Source: Methanoregula sp. (GTDB lineage Archaea; Halobacteriota; Methanomicrobia; Methanomicrobiales; Methanospirillaceae). From it: 19,818 nucleotides of DNA. The position numbers and the translations under genes were made by a program. This document shows positions 6,807 through 14,347 of this stretch, piece by piece. The notes below the pieces were generated by a model. That model searched no databases. It saw only the letters and a program-made list of their open reading frames with translations, and was not told the DNA's origin. The DNA is taken from assembly GCA_003136075.1 (NCBI GenBank), contig PNBP01000172.1, positions 1 to 19,818 of the forward strand, given 5' to 3'. The first letter of the stretch is position 1. The number at the start of each line of letters is the position of its first letter.

Positions 6807-6855
6807 CACCGGACATTGAATTCGTCATGCTCAATAGAATAGCGAGCTGTGCAAT

Positions 6856-7722
6856 CTACAGATGGCCTCCCTTTTCAAATCTACGTAATGGTTTTACAAC
6901 TTTTAATCTATCAGAAAAAATCATCAATTCTTGTCCGACCACAGATCTGCTTGCAGTGTAACGCAAATTGTATTTTTCTTGTCTAAAATTTTTGTACAAG
7001 TTGCGAATCACTTCAACGTTGTCATATGTTAAAATCCAATGAATATTTTCCAACAATTGTAAATCTTCGAAGATTTGTTTATGGTCCCGGTCTTTGTAAT
7101 AATTAAGATAAAGTGCACTTCCTTTTACGTAGTAAGGGGGATCCATATAAATTATCGATTTTTCTGGGAGAGATTTTTTAATAGACTTTATTAATTCTAA
7201 AGCATCGGAGTTACGAAGTTCTATCTGTTTTTTATGACGGGCGATTCGTTGAATTCGCTCTATTAATTCAATTTTATTATATCGTGAATCTATTTTCCAT
7301 TGGCCATCCTGAGTTATTCCTCCAATTACTCCAGCTGAGAGAATTCCTGAGCGATTGGTTCGATTTAAAAAAAATGTCGAGAATCCAAGTTCAATCAAAC
7401 TACATTTCTGTTTGTTTCGTTGTCTGGCCGCTTGCTCTTTCCAATTTGGAATTGTCACTGGAGTCTCTTCTATGAGTTTACAAAACTCATTAGTTTCGTT
7501 CAGAACAGACCACCAAAATGCATATACTGACTGATCAACATCGTTAATAATTATCTTGGAAACATATCCGTCTAAAAGCAAGGAAAGAGCGACAGATGCC
7601 CCCCCTGCGTATGGTTCCACATATACGCCATCACATAACTGATTATCTTTCAAAATTTTTTTGAGGTAAGGTGCAATCCTTCTCTTTCCGCCCGGGTATC
7701 TTAAGGGCGAATAAACATTCAT
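6856..7722 (-). CDS. D12-class adenine-specific DNA methyltransferase (Dam family)
   Basis: The 288-residue protein has the D12/Dam motif order. PLRYPGGKRR (residues 6-15) and VEPYAGGASVALSLL (35-49) form the S-adenosylmethionine site. IYMDPPYY follows, with the DPPY catalytic motif at 194-197, and the C-terminal part ends in a SDRL-type strand. It should methylate adenine N6 in a short DNA site; the target sequence cannot be told. The size is typical (Dam of E. coli is 278 residues). ATG 7722 lies four bases after the stop of the ParB-like gene, so the two are co-transcribed on the minus strand. No restriction endonuclease is obvious, so it is either an orphan methylase, part of a mobile element, or half of a system with the ParB-like partner. 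Its AT-rich codon use differs from the flanking genes. Confidence 0.93.
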   Translation of the reverse strand: MNVYSPLRYPGGKRRIAPYLKKILKDNQLCDGVYVEPYAGGASVALSLLLDGYVSKIIINDVDQSVYAFWWSVLNETNEFCKLIEETPVTIPNWKEQAARQRNKQKCSLIELGFSTFFLNRTNRSGILSAGVIGGITQDGQWKIDSRYNKIELIERIQRIARHKKQIELRNSDALELIKSIKKSLPEKSIIYMDPPYYVKGSALYLNYYKDRDHKQIFEDLQLLENIHWILTYDNVEVIRNLYKNFRQEKYNLRYTASRSVVGQELMIFSDRLKVVKPLRRFEKGGHL

Positions 7723-7726
7723 TAGA

Positions 7727-9073
7727 TCACGGCAGATTATTCCACAAACGCGTCATAAATTCCTGGATGTTATCCCACGCGGTGATCAGATTTTCTGGGT
7801 TTGGTGAAAAAAATCGGTTGTGAACATAATTATGAAACGTATCTATAGATAAGATATTATGCCTATCACCGACGCCAGTTTGGATCCCTTTGCATATATC
7901 CTTTGTTGCAAAGCCTGATTTCATCATATCCTCTGATATTCCAATAACTTTCTCCTTTAAGGTGGGGTTACCTTTCCTTTGGGTGTTTATATTTGGTTTG
8001 CGAGCGTCTATGTAACAATCACAACTCAATTCAACAAATACTCGTAATAAAACAGAAGCTGCGTTTGGGTATTTTGCGACCTCGAGTTTCTTGAGTTCTG
8101 TGAATATATTACTGACCTTTGGATTTCCAATATTGATTGAACAATTTTTGGGAATAACCACTTTTCTTTCGGATGGTTGGGGTTTTGGCCTTAGTTCTGG
8201 ACCTGAAGTCTGAATCGTCGTCACCAGATGCCATGGATTGGTTTCTTTACTACTGATATTTGGTTTTTTATTAGGATCAAATTCGTTAAGATATTTTGCT
8301 CGATTCTCTTTTGAATATATTTTTCCAACAGTGAATCTAGGATCGAGTAAATCTGTTGCGAGCTGAGCTAATCCTTTGATGACTTCTTTTTTAGAGACAG
8401 ATGATTGAACTGCTCCATTTTTATTTACCTCAATACCGAAGAACGCCCGAGCTTGAGGATCAGCCATCATTCTGTCAAAATTAGTGATTTTTGGGTCGTC
8501 CTTTAACCTGATTTTCAATTGATCCGGAACATCAGGAGATTCTTGAAGTAAATGGAATATCTGTAACGAAATGGAAGATTTATTTTCAATTTTCTCTTTG
8601 TATCTGGCTGTCTGATGGGCGTTCCAGCCAACAGTTCCCGCTCCTTTATTTTCTCCGGTATGTTTTAATTTAATCCACTTATTTGCTTCTGTTAAATCGT
8701 CAAAAACATTAACTTCAATTTCTTGAGGTATTTTTGTTTTGAAGGTATTATGAAGTTGCTCGAATTTCCCCTTCAATTTTACGTTATTCTCGATCAGATT
8801 AGGATTATCTAAAAGCTTTAATGCGAGAGATCTTCGGTTACCTTCGAGCACTGTTGGACTGTCTTTCTCTGGACCGGTGTATGCGACTGCAATTTTATCA
8901 TTGGGATTGATACCATTCTCTGCAATATCCCTTGCCAATTCGAATATATTTTCTTTCTGTTCTTTAACCATGACGTCGATTGCTTCCCGTTGGCTTGATA
9001 CAGGATCATATCTAAAATTTTCCGGGTTGACAATAAGATCCGATACAGCAATTTTCTTAATTGTTACAGGCAC
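7727..9073 (-). CDS. ParB/Srx-like domain protein with unknown C-terminal domain
   Basis: The 448-residue protein begins at GTG 9073, preceded by AAAAGGGG. Residues 8-85 fit the ParB/sulfiredoxin-like fold: IAVSDLIVNPENFRYDP, a helix (IFELARDIAENGINPNDKIAV), then VLEGNRRSLAL at 75-85, which matches the GERR-type nucleotide or phosphate-binding motif of ParB. The middle (about 130-300) is basic with no known motif. The C-terminal 150 residues are helical (VSNIFTELKKLEVAKYPNAA) and end with FHNYVHNRFFSPNPENLITA, reminiscent of the His-containing helices of HEPN-like or abortive-infection proteins. It heads the operon with the methyltransferase. ParB-like domains with methylases occur in phages and defence loci, so a role in sequence-specific DNA marking or cleavage is possible. 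An AT-rich stretch at 9085-9118 probably holds the promoter. Confidence 0.8.
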   Translation of the reverse strand: MPVTIKKIAVSDLIVNPENFRYDPVSSQREAIDVMVKEQKENIFELARDIAENGINPNDKIAVAYTGPEKDSPTVLEGNRRSLALKLLDNPNLIENNVKLKGKFEQLHNTFKTKIPQEIEVNVFDDLTEANKWIKLKHTGENKGAGTVGWNAHQTARYKEKIENKSSISLQIFHLLQESPDVPDQLKIRLKDDPKITNFDRMMADPQARAFFGIEVNKNGAVQSSVSKKEVIKGLAQLATDLLDPRFTVGKIYSKENRAKYLNEFDPNKKPNISSKETNPWHLVTTIQTSGPELRPKPQPSERKVVIPKNCSINIGNPKVSNIFTELKKLEVAKYPNAASVLLRVFVELSCDCYIDARKPNINTQRKGNPTLKEKVIGISEDMMKSGFATKDICKGIQTGVGDRHNILSIDTFHNYVHNRFFSPNPENLITAWDNIQEFMTRLWNNLP

Positions 9074-9511
9074 AGATATTCCCCTTTTTAAATATTATTA
9101 TATTTTTTAATTAAAAAAATGTTGCAAAAAAACCGATTCATGAAGATATTTACTGGAACGATCCCTCGGTCTTATAACTTATCGGGACTTGGGATAATTC
9201 CTACAAATCGTTATGTCGTGAAAATTCATATTTTCCTGATTTTCTCCAAGAAGTCCCGTCAACTTATCAGAACCCTCAAACCAATTGGAAATCCGTATTC
9301 AAAGGGTTGCATATTTTAATGGGTTTTGATACGGTTGGATTACTGGGAAGTGATTAAGGTCCCCAGTTTGCCAAACGGATGACGAATTCTGGAATTTATG
9401 ATGAAACAAAAATCCGAGATCCTTGCAGACTTACATTCCAATCTTAACATTTATGATAATTTTGGTGTACAGGATTGGAACTTGCCGGTGTCTGCCCGAT
9501 AATTTTTCTCT
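9074..9511. other. AT-rich gap between ParB-like operon and truncated uvrA copy
   Basis: No supported gene. The first 45 bases are nearly pure A/T and suit the minus-strand promoter. A plus-strand frame at 9119-9319 has no protein-like pattern. A 34-codon frame (9398-9502, MMKQKSEILADLHSNLNI...VSAR) has plausible composition and may be the relic of a gene start or end. No tRNA, hairpin terminator or terminal repeat of a known element was seen. Confidence 0.45.
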
Positions 9512-9769
9512 TCACTTTCATGCCCCGAACTGAACTCCTTTAACTACCGGAGCTAAACAGTCTGAGCACACCAGCATGAAAAACATCATCATCAAAGGTG
9601 CCCGCCAGCACAACCTGAAAAATATCAATGTGGAGATCCCCCGCGACAAGCTTGTCGTCATTACCGGTGTATCCAGCTCCGGTAAATCGACGCTCGCGTT
9701 TGACACGCTATATGCAGAAGGACAGCGCCGGTATGTCGAATCGCTCTCCACGTACGCCCGCCAGTTCCT
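9512..9769 (+). repeat. 258-bp direct repeat, left copy (uvrA leader and first 64 codons)
   Basis: This matches 11272-11529 at a constant offset of 1760 bp. Positions 9512-9628 (117 bp, including the 64-bp leader) are identical to the right copy. The remaining 141 bp hold 13 differences, the first at 9629 and the last at 9761. Twelve are at third codon positions and one at a first position. Confidence 0.97.
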
Positions 9770-9782
9770 TTGGCAAAAATAG
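9576..9782 (+). pseudogene. Truncated 5' copy of uvrA
   Basis: The frame encodes the first 64 residues of UvrA, then LWQK and TAG at 9780-9782. The only amino-acid change in the shared part is in the Walker A loop, where GVSGSGKST of the intact gene reads GVSSSGKST (Gly34 to Ser, AGC for GGT). A 68-residue product would lack the rest of the ATPase and cannot be a working UvrA. It keeps the full leader of the intact gene, so it may still be transcribed. The differences from the intact copy are almost all synonymous, so they arose while the sequence was still coding, probably in another strain, rather than by decay here. Confidence 0.93.
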
Positions 9783-9889
9783 GTAAAATTTCTTTGAAAT
9801 TTATTTTTTGGGATAACTTTGGGTTACCATTGTGGTGAAATTCACTTAAACAAAATTGTCCGACCTCTTGAATTTCTTGGATGTCGCCC

Positions 9890-10777
9890 TTAAAACCCAG
9901 AAAGTTCACTAAATTTTATATCCACGTCTCTGCTGATGTAAATCATAATTATTATTACAACAAAAACTATCCAAAATATCCAAAGAATTGGCGCATTTTG
10001 GCCAAAACTTGAAGAATAATTTAGTATCCCGATTCCGATTATCATACTACCAATAATGATCGAGAGAATGGAAAGAGTTTTTAATAAATCAGAATTCTGA
10101 GCGGAATAATATGTAACCGCCTCTTCATGAAAAGCATCTAATCCAGAAACCGCATTATTGAAAAGGGTTGTATATAGGTCGTATTCTCCATAATCTAGCT
10201 TATTTCGTTGAAAAATTATAAAATTCAATCCGTAAAGGATGCATCCCTTGGCTTGGCGTCGGATGATTGCACTTGAATACATTAAATTTTTATTTCCTTT
10301 TTCTTTTTGAATAGCGATCATCAATTTGATGTGAAAATCATTGTATTCCTGAATTTTTCTTTGATGAAATTCTATTATCTCTTTTACCGCTTGTTTCTCA
10401 TTTGGATTAAACGATGGCTGAGTTAAACTGTCTGGCATTCCATTTTCAGTTCCGTCATCTAATGCATGAGTGTGTTTAAAGTAAATATCTCGAATATCAA
10501 TGAAGGCTTGTTTTAAGAGTAATCTTGATGCAATCTTCTCATCTTTCACCAATTTGATTTTTTCTGGATCAATAAATTTTGACTCAATTTTGATGAAACC
10601 GAATTTGTCAAAATTTTCAATATGGAACGAAACGATTAATTTTAACTTAGAATCTTTTTGCGAACTGAAAAAGAAGATATCTTCAGGAATACGGGATTTT
10701 TCATGGAAACAATATGCAACGAATGTCAATTGTTCCTTGTCTCTATCATTGAAGCTGGCTGCACGAAAAAAAACCAA
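9890..10777 (-). CDS. Unknown protein with two C-terminal membrane helices (start uncertain)
   Basis: From TTG 10777 the frame gives 295 residues, but the open, protein-like reading continues upstream with no ATG or GTG. It reads back through LVFFRAAS, LIDPYIPKDF and ITDFFSELLEI to about ATT 10954 and stays open to a TGA near 11057. The true product is therefore probably near 355 residues, with a non-standard start, coupling to the upstream small gene (which ends at 10945), or a lost N-terminus. The soluble part is mixed alpha/beta with many Lys, Glu and Phe. Residues about 110-160 are helical and charged (KQAVKEIIEFHQRKIQEYND). Two membrane helices lie at about 235-252 and 264-281, with a short cytoplasmic tail. 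No family is recognised. Lying in the cassette at uvrA, it may be a membrane effector of a small defence or toxin-like pair. Confidence 0.65.
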   Translation of the reverse strand: MVFFRAASFNDRDKEQLTFVAYCFHEKSRIPEDIFFFSSQKDSKLKLIVSFHIENFDKFGFIKIESKFIDPEKIKLVKDEKIASRLLLKQAFIDIRDIYFKHTHALDDGTENGMPDSLTQPSFNPNEKQAVKEIIEFHQRKIQEYNDFHIKLMIAIQKEKGNKNLMYSSAIIRRQAKGCILYGLNFIIFQRNKLDYGEYDLYTTLFNNAVSGLDAFHEEAVTYYSAQNSDLLKTLSILSIIIGSMIIGIGILNYSSSFGQNAPILWIFWIVFVVIIIMIYISRDVDIKFSELSGF

Positions 10778-10944
10778 ATGGTAATTCTTAAGAGTATTTT
10801 TATCCAGATCCGATAGTCGGTCCTCAAACTCTTTCAGATGAGAAAAATCTTTTGGGATGTATGGATCAATCAGGAAAATATTGCCGGAAAACGACGGTAC
10901 ATACCCAAAACAACGAATTTCTAACAGCTCCGAAAAAAAATCTG

Positions 10945-11148
10945 TTATCGCAATTCTTTTAGAATTTGTTTTCCCATGACAGTTATAATAGCAGTTTCTC
11001 TCATTGTTTCGATATCCAATCCTCGTCTCATCAATCCGATGGTAGACAAATGGTCAATCAAGATCGCGTCTCTCTCTTGATTGACGTAGTCTCCCGAGGA
11101 ATATTGCTCCAAAACCCGCGCTTCATCAGCGAGAATACTCGTCTGCAT
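10945..11148 (-). CDS. Small winged-helix-like protein
   Basis: From ATG 11148 the product is 67 residues; an in-frame GTG at 11160 would add four. I prefer the ATG because GGTGGGG lies six bases before it. Helical segments (ADEARVLEQYSSGDY, RDAILIDHLSTIGLMRRG) are followed by a hairpin-like TAIITVMGKQILKEL. The pattern L-x-x-I-G-L-[x]n-a-x-I-T-x-x-G-K-x-I-L is that of the end of a winged-helix DNA-binding domain. It may be a small regulator, or the tail of a larger protein whose start was lost at insertion. The next gene reads on in another frame across its stop, so the two are probably coupled or derive from one frameshifted gene. It is divergent from uvrA. Confidence 0.55.
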   Translation of the reverse strand: MQTSILADEARVLEQYSSGDYVNQERDAILIDHLSTIGLMRRGLDIETMRETAIITVMGKQILKELR

Positions 11149-11271
11149 GTTTGGCCCCACCAGTCGGTAGCATCATTGCCCAGCATCAGCTACCACAAAT
11201 AAATGATACAAAGTTACAAATCTATTTAATTCTATGGATGATCGCGAAATAATCCAAAACAATCCCCTCCA

Positions 11272-11529
11272 TCACTTTCATGCCCCGAACTGAACTCCTT
11301 TAACTACCGGAGCTAAACAGTCTGAGCACACCAGCATGAAAAACATCATCATCAAAGGTGCCCGCCAGCACAACCTGAAAAATATCAACGTCGAGATCCC
11401 CCGCGACAAGCTTGTCGTGATTACCGGCGTATCCGGTTCCGGTAAATCGACGCTCGCGTTTGATACCCTGTACGCAGAAGGACAGCGACGATATGTCGAA
11501 TCGCTCTCCACGTACGCCCGGCAGTTCCT
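11272..11529 (+). repeat. 258-bp direct repeat, right copy (start of intact uvrA)
   Basis: This is the partner of 9512-9769. It ends at CAGTTCCT within codon 65 of uvrA. The sequences on either side of the two copies are unrelated: AT-rich DNA before both, and uvrA coding sequence only after this one. Confidence 0.97.
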
Positions 11530-14146
11530 CGGCCTGATGCATAAGCCGGATGTGGACAGCATCGAAGGACTTTCTCCGGCGATCTCGATTGAACAGAAGA
11601 CTACGTCAAAAAATCCCCGGTCAACGGTCGGGACGACAACCGAGATTTACGATTATCTCCGTCTCTTGTTTGCCCGGATCGGGACCCCCTATTGTCCCGA
11701 GCACAATATCCCGATTGCCTCCCAGACCCCGGACCGGATTGCCGACCAGATCGCTACAGAACACCCCGGCATGGTAACCATCCTTTCCCCGATCGTCCGG
11801 CAGAAGAAGGGTACGTACCAGCAGCTGCTAAAAGACCTGAATAAAGAGGGGTTTACCCGGGTGCGGGTAAACGGGAAAATCATCCGCACCGATGAGGAGA
11901 TCGCGCTCGACCGGTACAAAAAACAGGATATCGAGATCGTGATCGACCGGCTTGACTCATCTGACCGCTCCCGCCTTGCCGAAGCCGTTGAGAACACCCT
12001 TAAAAAATCCGAAGGGCTCGTGCTTGTTGTCGATGAAAATGGGAAGGAATCCACCTATTCTTCTCTCATGGCATGCCCGGTCTGCGGGCTTGCATTTGAG
12101 GAACTCCAGCCAAGGATGTTCTCGTTCAACAGCCCGTTTGGTGCCTGCGAGGAATGCCACGGCCTCGGGGTCAAGATGGAATTTGACGCCGACCTCATCA
12201 TCCCGGACAAGACCCGGTGCATCGCGGATGGTGCGGTTGCCCCGTACCGGAACCCGATGGACGGATTCCGGGGCCAGTACCTTGCGACAGTTGCAAAACA
12301 TTTCGGCTTTGATGCCCTTACGCCGATAAAGGACCTGACGGAACGGCAGTACAACGCGCTGATGTATGGTTCGGATGAACGGATGCATTTCTCGATGAGC
12401 ATGAAAAACGGGGATGCCCAATGGTCGCACAACGGCGAATGGGAAGGGCTCCTGCCCCAGACTGCCCGGCTCTACAACCAGACGCAGTCCGACTGGCGCA
12501 AACGGGAACTGGAAAGTTATATGCGGGTATTTCCCTGCCCGAAATGCAAAGGGCAGCGGCTCAAGGACAAAGTGCTTGCCGTCCGGATTAACGGGAAATC
12601 TATTATCGACGTAACGGATCTGTCCGTGAGCGGAAGCATACGGTTCTTCGCCGAGCTGAAATTAACGGACAAGGAGGTGGAGATCGCCCGGCAGATCATC
12701 AAGGAGATCCGGTCCCGGCTGGAATTCCTTGAAAAAGTCGGGCTTGGCTATCTCACGCTCTCCCGGAATGCCGGTACCCTCTCCGGCGGTGAAGCACAGC
12801 GGATCCGGCTTGCCACCCAGATCGGCTCTAACCTGATGGGAGTGCTCTATGTCCTTGACGAGCCGTCTATCGGGCTGCACCAGCGGGACAACCGGAAACT
12901 GATCGAAACGCTGCGGACGCTTCGCGATATCGGGAACACGCTGATCGTCGTTGAGCATGATGAGGATATGATCCGCAGTGCCGATCACGTGATTGATATC
13001 GGGCCCGGTGCCGGGCTCCATGGCGGTGCAATTGTGGCGGAAGGGACGCCAAAGCAGATTGAGAAGAACAAAAAATCCCTCACCGGCCAGTACCTTTCCG
13101 GTGTTAAATCGATCGGGATCCCGGAAAAACGGCGGAAGGCGCAAAAATATATCAAAATACGCGGGTGCCGGGAAAACAACTTAAAAAACATCACGGCAAA
13201 AATCCCGATTGGTCTTTTTACGGTTGTCACCGGGGTTTCGGGCAGCGGCAAGTCAACGCTCATCTACGATACGCTGTATAAGGGGATGATGAAAAAGCTG
13301 CATGAGTCCCGGGAACAGGCCGGCGATCATGACGGTATCGATTTTGATCTGGAAATTGACAAGGTGATCGTCATCGACCAGAGTCCTATCGGCAGGAGGC
13401 CCCGGTCCAACCCCGCAACCTATACAAAAGTCTTCGATGAGATCCGGCAGATCTTTGCTGAAACAAAGGAAGCAAAGATGCGGGGGTTCAAGCCCGGGCG
13501 TTTCTCCTTTAACCTGAAAGGCGGGCGCTGCGAGGCGTGCGAGGGAGACGGATTGATCCGCATCGAGATGAACTTCCTGCCGGATGTCTATATCGAATGC
13601 GAGGAATGCAAGAGCAAACGGTATAACCGGGAAACGCTGGAAGTGAAATACAAGGGCAAATCGATCGCCGACGTGCTGGATATGAGCGTCGAGGAAGCAC
13701 TTGTTTTGTTTGAAAATATCCCGTCGATCAAAAGCAAGATCGAGATGCTCTCCCGGGTCGGGCTCGATTACGTCAAGCTCGGGCAGAGCGCGACAACGCT
13801 TTCCGGTGGTGAGGCGCAGCGGATTAAACTCACCCGTGAGCTGGCGAAACGTGCGACCGGGAAAACCCTGTACCTGCTCGATGAGCCGACGACCGGTCTT
13901 CACTTCGATGATACCAAAAAACTGATCAAAGTACTTGACGATCTGGTGGAAAAGGGCAACACCGTGGTCGTGATTGAGCACAACCTCGATGTGATTAAAT
14001 CGGCGGATTATATCCTTGATATCGGGCCGGAAGGCGGGGATGCCGGCGGGGAGATCGTGGCAACCGGGACTCCGGAAGCGGTGGCAAATGTCGCAGCAAG
14101 TTTCACGGGACAGTATCTGAAACCGATGCTGGCGGGAAGAGAGTAG
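11336..14146 (+). CDS. uvrA: Excinuclease ABC subunit UvrA
   Basis: The 936-residue protein is full length for UvrA and complete in motifs. The first ATPase has Walker [10 protein letters not shown] (residues 31-39), signature LSGGE (482-486) and Walker B LYVLDEP (504-510). The second has Walker A from 633 (Lys639), signature from 822 and LYLLDEP (845-851). Zinc modules are Cys247/250/271/274 and Cys732/735/755/758; the second is the DNA-contacting finger. UvrA dimers scan DNA for bulky lesions and load UvrB, after which UvrC cuts. Bacterial-type UvrABC occurs in many mesophilic methanogens, probably by old transfer from bacteria. The gene ends in TAG, followed by an oligo-T tract. Its leader and first 64 codons recur 1760 bp upstream, so the present promoter region (before 11272) may be foreign. 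Confidence 0.98.
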   Translation: MKNIIIKGARQHNLKNINVEIPRDKLVVITGVSGSGKSTLAFDTLYAEGQRRYVESLSTYARQFLGLMHKPDVDSIEGLSPAISIEQKTTSKNPRSTVGTTTEIYDYLRLLFARIGTPYCPEHNIPIASQTPDRIADQIATEHPGMVTILSPIVRQKKGTYQQLLKDLNKEGFTRVRVNGKIIRTDEEIALDRYKKQDIEIVIDRLDSSDRSRLAEAVENTLKKSEGLVLVVDENGKESTYSSLMACPVCGLAFEELQPRMFSFNSPFGACEECHGLGVKMEFDADLIIPDKTRCIADGAVAPYRNPMDGFRGQYLATVAKHFGFDALTPIKDLTERQYNALMYGSDERMHFSMSMKNGDAQWSHNGEWEGLLPQTARLYNQTQSDWRKRELESYMRVFPCPKCKGQRLKDKVLAVRINGKSIIDVTDLSVSGSIRFFAELKLTDKEVEIARQIIKEIRSRLEFLEKVGLGYLTLSRNAGTLSGGEAQRIRLATQIGSNLMGVLYVLDEPSIGLHQRDNRKLIETLRTLRDIGNTLIVVEHDEDMIRSADHVIDIGPGAGLHGGAIVAEGTPKQIEKNKKSLTGQYLSGVKSIGIPEKRRKAQKYIKIRGCRENNLKNITAKIPIGLFTVVTGVSGSGKSTLIYDTLYKGMMKKLHESREQAGDHDGIDFDLEIDKVIVIDQSPIGRRPRSNPATYTKVFDEIRQIFAETKEAKMRGFKPGRFSFNLKGGRCEACEGDGLIRIEMNFLPDVYIECEECKSKRYNRETLEVKYKGKSIADVLDMSVEEALVLFENIPSIKSKIEMLSRVGLDYVKLGQSATTLSGGEAQRIKLTRELAKRATGKTLYLLDEPTTGLHFDDTKKLIKVLDDLVEKGNTVVVIEHNLDVIKSADYILDIGPEGGDAGGEIVATGTPEAVANVAASFTGQYLKPMLAGRE

Positions 14147-14152
14147 GAAATC

Positions 14153-14161
14153 TTTTTTGCA
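14153..14161 (+). terminator. Oligo-T terminator after uvrA (T6 then GCA)
   Basis: T6GCA lies six bases after the uvrA stop. It suggests that uvrA and uvrC are separate transcripts, which agrees with the 201-bp gap and a TATA-like TTTTAAAATAA at about 14188-14198. Confidence 0.5.
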
Positions 14162-14347
14162 CACTATTTGTGCCATCAAAGGGGGACTTTTAAAATAATC
14201 TTTCCTTCCTGACGTGTATCTCCGGTGCGGCGACTTATTTACCGGGAGAATTTTTGAGAGGTGCGACCTCTGATAAAATCCCATGTGGGCAATCTGTTAC
14301 CCCATCCCACTCCCTTATGTTCCGGCATTCCGATACGCTATTGTTCA

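Larger units (their letters stand above)
6466..6855. other. Intergenic boundary region with G-quadruplex motif and inverted repeat
   Basis: No convincing gene lies here. The stretch holds, in order, an oligo-T terminator, GC-balanced sequence, a G-rich block (6684-6724), a long imperfect inverted repeat (6736-6806), and then the AT-rich DNA that runs on to 11271. A 65-codon plus-strand frame (6622-6819) crosses all this structure and has no protein-like character in its second half. It is best seen as the border of the inserted segment and possibly as a structured RNA locus. Confidence 0.5.
6810..11271. other. Putative AT-rich genomic island inserted upstream of uvrA
   Basis: Base composition falls visibly between about 6810 and 11271, where lysine, asparagine and isoleucine codons ending in A or T dominate. 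The flanking genes are GC-rich. The segment holds a ParB-like/methyltransferase operon, a truncated copy of the start of uvrA, and a two-gene cassette of unknown function. The right border coincides with the second copy of the uvrA repeat. No integrase or transposase gene is visible, so the transfer mechanism is inferred from composition and the duplicated uvrA end. It may be two separate insertions, with the uvrA fragment between them. Confidence 0.55.

Noticed and set aside
9119..9319. Plus-strand frame of 66 codons in the AT-rich gap
   Set aside because: No ribosome-binding site and no recognisable pattern; expected by chance in AT-rich DNA of this length.
6856..11271. Insertion sequence or integrase-driven element
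   Set aside because: No transposase or integrase motifs are present, and I found no matching terminal inverted repeats or short target duplications at the borders; the only flanking repeat is the uvrA fragment.
13253..14284. Minus-strand frame of 343 codons opposite uvrA
   Set aside because: It is a mirror of the strongly coding uvrA strand; no family resemblance.
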